Under the pieces are notes generated by a model. It saw only the letters and a list, made by a program, of their open reading frames with translations, made no database searches and was not told where the DNA came from. A DNA stretch of 45,431 nucleotides, from the NCBI GenBank assembly GCA_021372535.1, contig JAJFUH010000123.1:1-45431 (forward strand), in the 5' to 3' direction. Shown one piece after another: positions 33,746-41,654 of the stretch. Each line of letters begins with the position of its first letter. Within the stretch, counting starts at the first letter, position 1. The translations under genes and the position numbers were made by a program. Source of the stretch: a bacterium (lineage in GTDB: Bacteria > Latescibacterota > Latescibacteria > Latescibacterales > Latescibacteraceae).

Positions 33746-34720
33746 ATGGGTACGGAAACAATAAAAGAACATCCCGGATGCCCGATATGCGGGGAGACAG
33801 TTTTTTCGCGGCCGATCATGGAAAACACCGTCTTCGGGCAACCGTTCGACGTTTACTTCTGCGTTTCATGCGAGCTGTATTTTCTTCCCAGCCAGCCTTC
33901 CGGGGAGCTTATCCGTGACTATTACGCGAAGGAATATTATTCGACACAGCAGAGAAGCGCCGTTTCCTATGCGCTCCGTTCATGGTTTTCAAAAATGCGG
34001 GCATTGAGCCAGTACCAGTATATCGGGCGCCATACCGGCCCGGCCGGCGGGAAAGAAATGATGGAAATCGGCAGTTCCGATGGCTCGCTCATCGCGCTCT
34101 ACAAACAAAACGGCTGGAAGGTAAAGGGGCTGGAATACAGCGAGTTTTCAATAAAGAAGGCGCGTGAAAAATATCGGATCGAACTCGAACCGAAAGACAT
34201 CTTTGAAATACATCCGGATCGCTGTCGATTCGATCTTATTATATTTTCGCACGTTCTCGAACACATGCCCGACCCGCTCAGGGTACTGGAGCACTGCAAA
34301 ACACTCCTGAAACCGGGCGGGATCGTGTTCATTGAGCTTCCCCAGGCGCCGCTGGGCAGCGAATGCAGAAAGGAAGAGCTGTTTCAGTACCTTAATACAA
34401 CCCATCTCTTCGATTTCAGGACACAATCGCTGGCAAAACTGATAGAGAAAGCTCACCTGTCGGTGGAGTCAATGGACCGGTATTTCTACCATGTCCCGCG
34501 GCTCTTTAAGAAGTATGAGGGCATGTTCGGCAGGATACTGATGACAAGCGAGGTACAGTCGAGGAATCCGTTCACACTGCTGATGCTTCTTTTCTGCCTG
34601 ATCAATATCAATATCAGGTTCGTGTGCGGTATCGACCCCATGATGAAAATCCGGCCCGATTCTTCCTGGACTGGTTTCGGCGACATGATACGGGCGCTGG
34701 CAAAGAATACCGATGCCTGA
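33746..34720 (+). CDS. Class I SAM-dependent methyltransferase with N-terminal zinc ribbon
   Basis: A 324-residue cytoplasmic protein. Residues 12-42 hold a CPIC...CVSC pair (C12, C15, C39, C42), a zinc-ribbon common at the N terminus of methyltransferases acting on nucleotide sugars or in surface-polysaccharide loci. The SAM-binding motif I is MMEIGSSDGSL (105-115), followed by GLEYSEFSIKKAREK (motif II acidic region), DLIIFSHVLEHMPDP and LLKPGGIVFIELPQ, typical of methyltransferase type 11/23 folds. The C-terminal part (about 230-300) contains a hydrophobic stretch. It stands alone between divergent and convergent neighbours, with no glycosyltransferases nearby, so the substrate is unknown. 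Confidence 0.85.
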   Translation: MGTETIKEHPGCPICGETVFSRPIMENTVFGQPFDVYFCVSCELYFLPSQPSGELIRDYYAKEYYSTQQRSAVSYALRSWFSKMRALSQYQYIGRHTGPAGGKEMMEIGSSDGSLIALYKQNGWKVKGLEYSEFSIKKAREKYRIELEPKDIFEIHPDRCRFDLIIFSHVLEHMPDPLRVLEHCKTLLKPGGIVFIELPQAPLGSECRKEELFQYLNTTHLFDFRTQSLAKLIEKAHLSVESMDRYFYHVPRLFKKYEGMFGRILMTSEVQSRNPFTLLMLLFCLININIRFVCGIDPMMKIRPDSSWTGFGDMIRALAKNTDA

Positions 34721-34741
34721 TACATACCATCTGATCATGAA

Positions 34742-34772
34742 ATTGATAGAACGCGGATTTTCGCGGATTTGA
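34742..34772. repeat. GCGGATTTACGCGGAT-type dispersed repeat, copy 3
   Basis: ATTGATAGAACGCGGATTTT continues with CGCGGATTTGA. A shortened copy of the family at 32165 and 33352, 21 bases after the methyltransferase stop. Confidence 0.65.
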
Positions 34773-34831
34773 ATTTTATATTGTTCCGGTGATTAAACAG
34801 TGACATCATTTATTACTGTTTTGTTTGGGAA

Positions 34832-34976
34832 GCCCCCTTTCGGCGCTGACGCGCCACTTTCGCTTCGCGGCTCTCCGCTTCTCTCCGTGTCCCCCATTGG
34901 GGGCAAGCGCCCATTCTACCGTGCTTTTTTCCTGCCCCCAGTTGGGGGAAGGATGTCCGCAGGACAGGAAGGGGGC
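34832..34976. repeat. Dispersed palindromic repeat, copy 2
   Basis: A 145-bp element with inverted ends GCCCCCTT / AAGGGGGC and internal hairpins CGGCGCTGACGCGCC, CCCCCATTGGGGG, CCCCCAGTTGGGGG and TGTCCGCAGGACA. Order and sequence match copy 1 at 7959-8074. It fills most of the 365-base gap between the convergent methyltransferase and FG-GAP genes, where no other feature is seen. Confidence 0.75.
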
Positions 34977-35085
34977 ATCTTTAAAAATCCACAGGATTAT
35001 AATATTTATTCGCCGACGCAATATATCATTTTTATGTCAAAGATAGTAATAATCCGGGATATATGACCACGCCCGTGCACCGATG

Positions 35086-38000
35086 CTATTTCACGAGCAT
35101 CATCCTTTTTATGTCAACATTGTTCCCCGCGATGAGCCTGCAGAAATATATCCCGCTCGCATATTGACCGGCGTCCCACTTAAGTGAGTGGATTCCGGCC
35201 GAATAATAACCATCAGCCAGTTCGGCGATTTCTTCGCCCACGGCATTGTACACTTTGAGCGAGATTCCGCACTCTCCGGGGAGAGAAAAGGTTATCGTCG
35301 TGACCGGATTGAACGGATTCGGGTAATTCTGGAACAGGGAGAACTGCTTGGGATTCACGGATTCATCCACCGCCGTTATTTCTCCGGCCGCGAATATGCC
35401 TATGACCGAGATTCCGTTCGGATTGTATGTACCGTTTCCCGAAGTGAAAGAAGTGTAAACGTCATATGTTTCCCCGGAAGACTTATCCCAGAAAACGAAC
35501 TGGCAGGTTTCCCCCGGAATGATCCCGTCTTTCACCGTTGTCTGGTCATTATCGCCCCAGACGGTAATCGCAAGATTGTTGTTCTCATTCCAGACCCCCA
35601 CGCCCACACAGATTCCATCGGGAGAAAACACCCCGATTTCATCGCCGGTGGATAACGGCTGTCCGTTTACGACCGGATTGGTATCGTGCCTGAGCAGAAT
35701 TGTCGCGTTATTCCCCGTATTCTCGACAGGAACGAAGTACGCGGGAGCCAGAAATTCGCTCTTCTGCTTTTCTCCGGCGTTACTGTACGTGAATACTGCG
35801 GGTTTCTGGACATATACCCAGTATCCTTCCCCGCTGTGCATCGTGCCGATCTGATCGATGGCGAATTCAGGCCAGAATACTTTTCCGGAGCCGTTTTTAA
35901 CGATAATCTTGGTGTCATTGAGCGAGCTGAACGCAATCGATGGATTAAGCCCGTCCGATCCGACATAGCTGATAAGGTTCCAGTTTTTCGTGAGATTATA
36001 GGCCACATCCGGTGTAAAAACTTCCCATCCGGATAAAACAAGCTCGCCGCTTTCTTTCATAAACACCTGGTAACCGTCGGAGATAACACATTCACCGATC
36101 TGATCGATGGCATATGAAGGAAGATACGCCTGCCCTTTTCCGTTTTTAACACAAACCACATTATCCGAGACATTTTCAAAAATCTTTTTCACATTTTTCT
36201 CGTTCAAAATGACCGGAAAAGAAACGAGATTCCACCCATCGGAAAGCTGAATCGTGCATTGCGCAACAGTCGTTTCGAGGGATTTCAGAACGGAAATCCC
36301 ATCGACCTGGTAGGTTTCAGGGCCGCTTTCGAATACCGGAGTAACGACATACTCTTTTTTCTCCGAGACATCCCAGATTTTAAAACGATAGAGTTCCCCG
36401 ACCATGAATCCGTTGACACCTTCGGCATACCCGTCATCACCCCAGACAGTGACCGCAAGATTATCACCGGACCAGATTCCCGCGCCGGCGCATAAACCAC
36501 CCGGAGTGAATACACCGATTTCATCGCCGTTACCAATCGGAGTTCCGTTCACTACAGGTATTCTGTCAGACGGAATCAACACCAGCGCATTGTTTCCCGT
36601 GTTTGCCATAAATGCGAAATGGGACGTCGATTCGCTATTACCCTGTGATACCCACTTATTTCTTCCCCAGACAATATATGCCTTGCCCGCATACTCTCTT
36701 CCATAGGGGCATGCCATGTGTGCGCCCGTAAAAGCATCGGCAAAGCCATCGCCATTCAAATCACCGCATCCTGTCCTGAATCCGACATACTCGCTTGGAC
36801 TTTCGGTATAAATTTTTATTACATCCCGCCGGGAATCCGTAACACTGATATGCTGAACCGTATGTAAATCCGTACTGCCAAAAATAATATACAATGCTCC
36901 TCCGGCTCCGGCCCACGCGGCGCCCATGACAATATCATCTATACTGTCTCCATTCATGTCACCTATGGAGGGACATAAACTGGTGCCGATCCCTTCTCCG
37001 TAAACCGTTGTGAAAGCGGTAACCAAAGGATCGAGTGGAATTTTTTCATGCGAGGAAATATTTAGCTCCCCATAAACTATATACAGTTTCCCGCTGCCGA
37101 TGGCGCTGATGATAACATCATCATACCCGTCATGGTTGACATCGCCGGAAATCACGATATTCCCGGCCTGATCATCGGAATGTGCCCCGGGAATCCGCAG
37201 CATCCCCGTGACAGGATCACGGAGGTCGATCTCGTGCACTGTCGAAATGGTTGACGAGCCAAAGATCACATACGTTTCCCCGGCCCCCTGCATGCCATCG
37301 GGGTCTGCCACACGGGAACCGATGAGCAGCTCGTCGAAGCCGTCGCCGTTCAAATCCCCCGAACCTGTAGCCCATGGTGCGCTGTCGCTGTAATTATCGA
37401 TAGAACCGATTCCAAAGACTTTCAATACCCCGTCAGGAGTTCCGACCAGGTCAATATCGCTGTGATCCGGAAGGTCTTTCGAACCGAAGACGACATATGT
37501 AGTACCGGCATCGACCCTCCCCAGAGGATCGGCAAGATAGGCTTTGAGGATGGCATCCTCGAAGCCGTCGCCATTCAAATCGCCCTTCGAACCCAGAAAT
37601 CCCAGGTTATCCCCATCCGCTTCTCCCGAAACGACAACCATTGGACCATTATAAGAGGACACATTGATCTTACTTAATGCAGAAATCTGCGCCGAGCCGA
37701 AAATGATATATACTTTCCCCGCACTGTTGCGACCAATCGGGTCGGCCTGCATCGCCGGAATAATAAGATCATCATACCCGTCGTTGTTCATGTCGGCTGC
37801 CTGAACCCAGCTTCCCAGCAGGTCCCCCTCGTTCGCTCCCTCGATTGTCAACACTCCGGAGGGATTTTCCGCGAGATCGAGAATCGTCTTTGATGACATG
37901 TTGTTCGAACCAAAAATGACATACGTTTCCCCGGCTTTATACTTCGTGCCGATTGAAACTTCCGTTGCCCCGATTATAGCATCGTCGAAGCCATCACCGT

Positions 38001-38187
38001 TGATATCCCCCGACGCCACGGAAAGCCCGATCTTGTCGTCCGCCTTTTTTCCCGCCACCATCATGATATTACCGGGTGACAGATTGCTCAGAAATATATC
38101 GGCCGATACTTCGGCCTGTTCCGCGGCCAGAGAAGCGGATAAGGAAATGAATACCATCGTTAGTGTAAGAGAATAAAATTTACTCAT
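35086..38187 (-). CDS. Secreted FG-GAP beta-propeller surface protein with C-terminal sorting domain
   Basis: A 1033-residue exported protein. Residues 1-21 are a signal peptide. Seven FG-GAP/integrin-alpha-like repeats, each with a calcium-binding DxNxDGxxD loop (GDINGDGFDDAIIGA is the first, GDLNGDGFADAFTGA the last), cover about residues 56-490 and fit one seven-bladed propeller. One loop (GDMNGDSIDD) is degenerate. Then come two copies of a module of about 110 residues (ANTGNNALVLIPSDRIPVVNG near 530; ENTGNNATILLRHDTNPVVNG near 825). These flank a duplicated GWNLVSF/NWNLISY module (about 650-810). Residues about 948-1033 form the FCB sorting domain (NYPNPFNPVTTITF, ASGIYFCRL). AAAGGAAGG precedes the ATG. 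Likely a calcium-binding adhesin or cell-surface scaffold; ligand unknown. Confidence 0.9.
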   Translation of the reverse strand: MSKFYSLTLTMVFISLSASLAAEQAEVSADIFLSNLSPGNIMMVAGKKADDKIGLSVASGDINGDGFDDAIIGATEVSIGTKYKAGETYVIFGSNNMSSKTILDLAENPSGVLTIEGANEGDLLGSWVQAADMNNDGYDDLIIPAMQADPIGRNSAGKVYIIFGSAQISALSKINVSSYNGPMVVVSGEADGDNLGFLGSKGDLNGDGFEDAILKAYLADPLGRVDAGTTYVVFGSKDLPDHSDIDLVGTPDGVLKVFGIGSIDNYSDSAPWATGSGDLNGDGFDELLIGSRVADPDGMQGAGETYVIFGSSTISTVHEIDLRDPVTGMLRIPGAHSDDQAGNIVISGDVNHDGYDDVIISAIGSGKLYIVYGELNISSHEKIPLDPLVTAFTTVYGEGIGTSLCPSIGDMNGDSIDDIVMGAAWAGAGGALYIIFGSTDLHTVQHISVTDSRRDVIKIYTESPSEYVGFRTGCGDLNGDGFADAFTGAHMACPYGREYAGKAYIVWGRNKWVSQGNSESTSHFAFMANTGNNALVLIPSDRIPVVNGTPIGNGDEIGVFTPGGLCAGAGIWSGDNLAVTVWGDDGYAEGVNGFMVGELYRFKIWDVSEKKEYVVTPVFESGPETYQVDGISVLKSLETTVAQCTIQLSDGWNLVSFPVILNEKNVKKIFENVSDNVVCVKNGKGQAYLPSYAIDQIGECVISDGYQVFMKESGELVLSGWEVFTPDVAYNLTKNWNLISYVGSDGLNPSIAFSSLNDTKIIVKNGSGKVFWPEFAIDQIGTMHSGEGYWVYVQKPAVFTYSNAGEKQKSEFLAPAYFVPVENTGNNATILLRHDTNPVVNGQPLSTGDEIGVFSPDGICVGVGVWNENNNLAITVWGDNDQTTVKDGIIPGETCQFVFWDKSSGETYDVYTSFTSGNGTYNPNGISVIGIFAAGEITAVDESVNPKQFSLFQNYPNPFNPVTTITFSLPGECGISLKVYNAVGEEIAELADGYYSAGIHSLKWDAGQYASGIYFCRLIAGNNVDIKRMMLVK

Positions 38188-38794
38188 GACCAGCCTTCCT
38201 TTCTGAGAAACCTTATTACATATTCATCCATAATAAAAATATAACATACTTAATAAAAAAAACAATGATAATTTGACCATAATTTACGACGGTAATCTTT
38301 CTTACTCTGACAATGAACATAAAAAATCGTTCCAAAATTAATAATTTATTTGAAAATAAGCATATAGACTAATCGCACATAAAGTGCCGGTTACTTTTTA
38401 CTGTCCGTTTCCGAAACAATAGATGTGCGATTACGGACAGTGATATTAATAAGCCGACTACTCCTGAACTGTATTTCACACCATGATTGACATGATGTAT
38501 TTTTAAAAGAATAAAAATCATGCAAATCCTGTTTTGTATACTCTTTCCTTTTTACCTGTATTCCTTTATCGAACATATGAACTATGAAGTGAAGCGAAGC
38601 GAAAAGCAGACAGAAAATTCTTGTAAAAAGAAATTGGAGTACGTAATATTTATTCATACAGGGATTACAGGAATTTATGTGCTCCCATGATTTTAATTTG
38701 GAGAATATCGATTATTTGGAAAAGTGCATACAACGTTCGAAGAAATCACATAATCCTTATATGAACATCAATAGTTAATAATAAGGGAGAAGGT
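38188..38794. other. AT-rich intergenic region between FG-GAP and asnS genes
   Basis: 607 bases between divergent genes, with an inverted-repeat cluster at 38370-38441. A minus-strand frame at 38391-38657 (88 codons) lacks a ribosome binding site and recognisable sequence, so I do not call it. Promoters for both flanking genes are expected here but none is clear. Confidence 0.45.
38370..38441. repeat. Interleaved inverted repeats
   Basis: TAATCGCACAT (38370-38380) has an exact inverted copy at 38423-38433 (ATGTGCGATTA). ACTGTCCG (38400-38407) pairs with CGGACAGT (38434-38441). The two stems cannot both form as simple nested hairpins, giving mutually exclusive or pseudoknot-like folds. Function unknown. 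Confidence 0.5.
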
Positions 38795-40099
38795 ATGAGC
38801 ATACCATGGGTATATATCAGTTCCGTGGGACGATATTCCGGGCAAACAGTATGTATTAAAGGTTGGTTATACACTAAGCGCTCTTCAGGTAAAATTCATT
38901 TTTTACAATTGCGTGACGGCACCGGATTTATTCAGGGAGTGTTGTCCAGGAATGATGTAGATGAAGAGACATTTTCTGCAGCCGATAGAATAACTCAGGA
39001 ATCATCATTGATAGTAACCGGCATAGTTCGTGAAGATAAACGAGCCCCATCGGGATATGAACTTGCAGTGGTATCTCTGGAACAGGTACAGAATGCTGCC
39101 GATTACCCGATAACGCCCAAAGAACACGGCACCGCATTTTTAATGGAGAACCGTCATCTATGGCTCCGGTCCAGCAAACAGAGGGCATTGCATCGTATCC
39201 GGAATATGGCGGAAAAAGCCGTAGTGGATTTTTTCTTCGATAATAACTTTATTCGCACCGATACTCCTATCTTAACGGCTACTGCTGCTGAGGGAGCATC
39301 AAATTTATTTGCGACGCAGTATTATGATTTAGGAACGGCATATCTGGCTCAAACCGGGCAGCTCTATCTGGAAGCAGCAATATTTTCCCATGGACTGGTG
39401 TATAATTTCGGCCCGACTTTCCGTGCTGAGAAATCTAAAACACGCCGCCATCTTTCAGAGTTTTGGATGGCTGAAGCCGAAGAAGCTTATTATGATAATG
39501 ATGACAACATTGCCCTGCAGGAACGGCTTGTTCAATATATTATCGGCAGTTGTCTTGAGAATTGCAGGGAAGAATTAAAAGTACTTGAGCGCGATACCGC
39601 CGGATTGGAACAGGTGGTTAACGCTCCGTTTGCCCGAACCATGTATGATGATGCAATCAAAATACTGCAAGGGATGGGAAATCCCATTCAGATGGGCGAT
39701 GATATCGGTGGAGACGAGGAAACGTCCATCAGCCAGCATTTCGGTAAGCCGGTATTTGTAATGAACTATCCCAAAAAGATCAAAGCTTTTTATATGAAAG
39801 AAGACCCTCAGAATCCGGAACGGGTCAAATGCGCGGACTTAATTGCTTCCGAAGGTTATGGAGAGATAATAGGGGGCAGTCAGCGTGAGGATGATTATGA
39901 TAAACTGTTAGAGAGAATGGAACAATTCAATATACCAATAGAACCTTACCGCTGGTATGTGGACCTCCGGAAATACGGTTCGGTGCCTCATTCGGGATTT
40001 GGGATTGGGATAGAACGGACTGTAAGCTGGATAGCAGGAATATCTCATGTAAGAGAGGCTATTTTATTCCCCAGAATGCTCTATAGAATATATCCCTGA
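38795..40099 (+). CDS. asnS: Asparaginyl-tRNA synthetase
   Basis: A 434-residue class IIb aminoacyl-tRNA synthetase. An N-terminal OB-fold anticodon-binding domain (residues about 18-105, VCIKGWLYTKRSSGKIHFLQLRDG is its core) precedes the catalytic domain. Motif 2 is FRAEKSKTRRHLSEFWM and motif 3 is GFGIGIERTVSWIAG. ENRHLWLRS and TPILTATAAEGASNLF are typical of AsnRS rather than AspRS. The N-terminal domain and length fit a full enzyme, not the truncated AsnRS-like amidotransferase paralogs. GGGAGAAGGT precedes the ATG. It is followed by a terminator-like hairpin and then asnA, pairing asparagine charging with asparagine synthesis. It is more AT-rich than the neighbouring nifJ. Confidence 0.94.
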   Translation: MSIPWVYISSVGRYSGQTVCIKGWLYTKRSSGKIHFLQLRDGTGFIQGVLSRNDVDEETFSAADRITQESSLIVTGIVREDKRAPSGYELAVVSLEQVQNAADYPITPKEHGTAFLMENRHLWLRSSKQRALHRIRNMAEKAVVDFFFDNNFIRTDTPILTATAAEGASNLFATQYYDLGTAYLAQTGQLYLEAAIFSHGLVYNFGPTFRAEKSKTRRHLSEFWMAEAEEAYYDNDDNIALQERLVQYIIGSCLENCREELKVLERDTAGLEQVVNAPFARTMYDDAIKILQGMGNPIQMGDDIGGDEETSISQHFGKPVFVMNYPKKIKAFYMKEDPQNPERVKCADLIASEGYGEIIGGSQREDDYDKLLERMEQFNIPIEPYRWYVDLRKYGSVPHSGFGIGIERTVSWIAGISHVREAILFPRMLYRIYP

Positions 40100-40199
40100 T
40101 AATCGAAACCTAAAGATAATCACATTTTCAGGGTCAGTGCCTTCACATGCGGCACCGCTTTACACATAATATTACGCCAGTTGACATACAGTGAACATC

Positions 40200-40236
40200 A
40201 TGCCGAACTCGTTTCGGCATCTATTTATTTTCTTTG
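40200..40236 (+). terminator. Terminator or attenuator between asnS and asnA
   Basis: ATGCCGAA (40200-40207) and TTCGGCAT (40213-40220) form a perfect 8-bp stem with a 5-base loop, followed by CTATTTATTTTCTTT. It lies 100 bases after asnS and 50 bases before the asnA start. It can therefore end the asnS transcript or partly reduce readthrough into asnA. Confidence 0.75.
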
Positions 40237-40285
40237 TATCATTATCTATTCGCCGAAGTAATAATATCCACAACACAGGAGGTAT

Positions 40286-41419
40286 ATGTTGGCTGACAAG
40301 AAAATGGATCTGGCAGGACCGGGCATCAGCACTTATGAAGAGGTGGATAAAATTCTGCCTCACAATTATGAGGCGTTGTTGGGCCCCAAGGAGAGAATGA
40401 AGGCACTATACAAGATAAAAAATTTTATTGAAGAGAACCTGTGCAGAGAACTCAACCTTTTTATGGTTCAGGTACCGCTCATCGTAACCAAGGAGAGCGG
40501 TGTCAATGATTACCTTGACCGTGATGGATCACGCACGCCTGTTGAATTTCCTTGTGGGCTCGGTCTTGAAAAAAGAATCGAGACTCAGGTGGTCCAGGCG
40601 GCCACAAAATGGAAACGGATGGCCCTGAAACAGTTCGGCTGTGAAGTGGGCGAAGGAATCTGCACGGATATGAGGGCAGTCAGAAAGGACTATTTCCTGG
40701 ACCATGACCATAGCGCCTATGTTGATCAATGGGATTGGGAACGGGTTATCACTAAGGATATGCGTAATCTGGATTTTCTGCGGGATGTCGTCGAGAGAAT
40801 CTGGATGGTTATCTATGAGGCAGGTCAGATGGTCAAGAAAGACTTCCCCGGACTCAATACCGATAAATATCCGGATATACCAAAAAAGTTGAAATTTTTT
40901 CATGCGGAGGAAATCCTGGAACGCTATCCGGACTTTACCCGCAAACAGCGGGAGTCAAAAATGATCCAGGAGGTGCATCCGGCAATCTTTATCATCGGCA
41001 TCGGCTATGTCCTGGAAGACGGATATCCCCATGAGATGCGAGCAGCGGATTATGATGACTGGATCACCCCAACGATTAAAAAGAACGGAAGGCAGCTTCA
41101 TGGACTCAACGGCGATATCCTGGTCTGGAATCCGGTGACGAAACGTCGTCATGAACTGACATCCATGGGTATCCGTGTGACGAAAGAGACCATGGTGCAG
41201 CAGCTCAAAGAGGCCGGACAGGAAGATTTTTTAAAGTTGCCCTACCACCAGGCGATACTCAATGATGAGATACCAATAAGTATTGGAGGCGGCATCGGTC
41301 AGTCACGTACATTCATGTATCTGTTAAGGACCGCTCACATCGGCGAGGTGAGCACCACAGTCTGGCCTGATGTCCTCAAGTCGATTTGTAAAAGAAAAAA
41401 CATCCATGTATTGGAATAA
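40286..41419 (+). CDS. asnA: Aspartate--ammonia ligase (AsnA-type asparagine synthetase)
   Basis: A 377-residue ammonia-dependent asparagine synthetase, structurally related to class II aminoacyl-tRNA synthetase catalytic domains. Recognisable regions are LFMVQVPLIVTKESGVNDYLD, VEFPCGLGLEKRIETQVVQA, KQFGCEVGEGICTDMRAVRKD, LDHDHSAYVDQWDWE and the C-terminal ISIGGGIGQSRTFMYLLR that contains the motif-3 arginine. It is longer than the E. coli enzyme (330 residues), with extra length around residues 185-260. CAGGAGG lies six bases before the ATG. Its position after asnS suggests coordinated asparagine supply. Confidence 0.93.
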   Translation: MLADKKMDLAGPGISTYEEVDKILPHNYEALLGPKERMKALYKIKNFIEENLCRELNLFMVQVPLIVTKESGVNDYLDRDGSRTPVEFPCGLGLEKRIETQVVQAATKWKRMALKQFGCEVGEGICTDMRAVRKDYFLDHDHSAYVDQWDWERVITKDMRNLDFLRDVVERIWMVIYEAGQMVKKDFPGLNTDKYPDIPKKLKFFHAEEILERYPDFTRKQRESKMIQEVHPAIFIIGIGYVLEDGYPHEMRAADYDDWITPTIKKNGRQLHGLNGDILVWNPVTKRRHELTSMGIRVTKETMVQQLKEAGQEDFLKLPYHQAILNDEIPISIGGGIGQSRTFMYLLRTAHIGEVSTTVWPDVLKSICKRKNIHVLE

Positions 41420-41452
41420 ATATTGACCTGTTCCTCACACTCTTTTTATTTT

Positions 41453-41517
41453 TGACATGATTTACAGGATTAAATAATAAAAAAACAATCTTGTCAATCT
41501 TGTTAATCCTGTCTCAT
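41453..41517. repeat. GACATGATTTACAGGATT-type dispersed repeat, copy 1
   Basis: TGACATGATTTACAGGATTA at the left end and TTAATCCTGTCTCAT at the right end are largely inverted copies, with AT-rich filler between. A second copy lies at 41578-41643 (GACATGATTTACATGATTAA ... ATCCTGTCAATCCTGTCTCAT). The two flank a terminator. Confidence 0.7.
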
Positions 41518-41532
41518 ATTCTTTTCTTTTTA

Positions 41533-41576
41533 AACAAAAACGGGAAGCTCTGTTCAGCCTCCCGTTCTTTTTATTT
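41533..41576. terminator. Bidirectional terminator between asnA and nifJ
   Basis: AACGGGA (41539-41545) and TCCCGTT (41560-41566) form a stem extended by GCT/AGC after a mismatch. The plus strand continues with CTTTTTATTT and the minus strand with TTTGTTTAAAAAG, so it can terminate both convergent genes. Confidence 0.8.
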
Positions 41577-41577
41577 A

Positions 41578-41643
41578 GACATGATTTACATGATTAACAA
41601 GATAAAACAAATAATAAAAAACATCCTGTCAATCCTGTCTCAT
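41578..41643. repeat. GACATGATTTACAGGATT-type dispersed repeat, copy 2
   Basis: GACATGATTTACATGATTAA at the left and ATCCTGTCAATCCTGTCTCA at the right. It matches copy 1 in both ends and filler character, and stops 12 bases before the end of nifJ. Confidence 0.7.
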
Positions 41644-41654
41644 GATTTTTTGTG

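Noticed and set aside
38391-38657. 88-codon minus-strand frame with a hydrophobic start
   Set aside because: AT-rich sequence overlapping inverted repeats; no ribosome binding site, and the hydrophobic run is likely accidental.
40191-40225. TTGACA as a -35 box for asnA
   Set aside because: The position 17 bases downstream has no -10-like hexamer and falls in the terminator stem.
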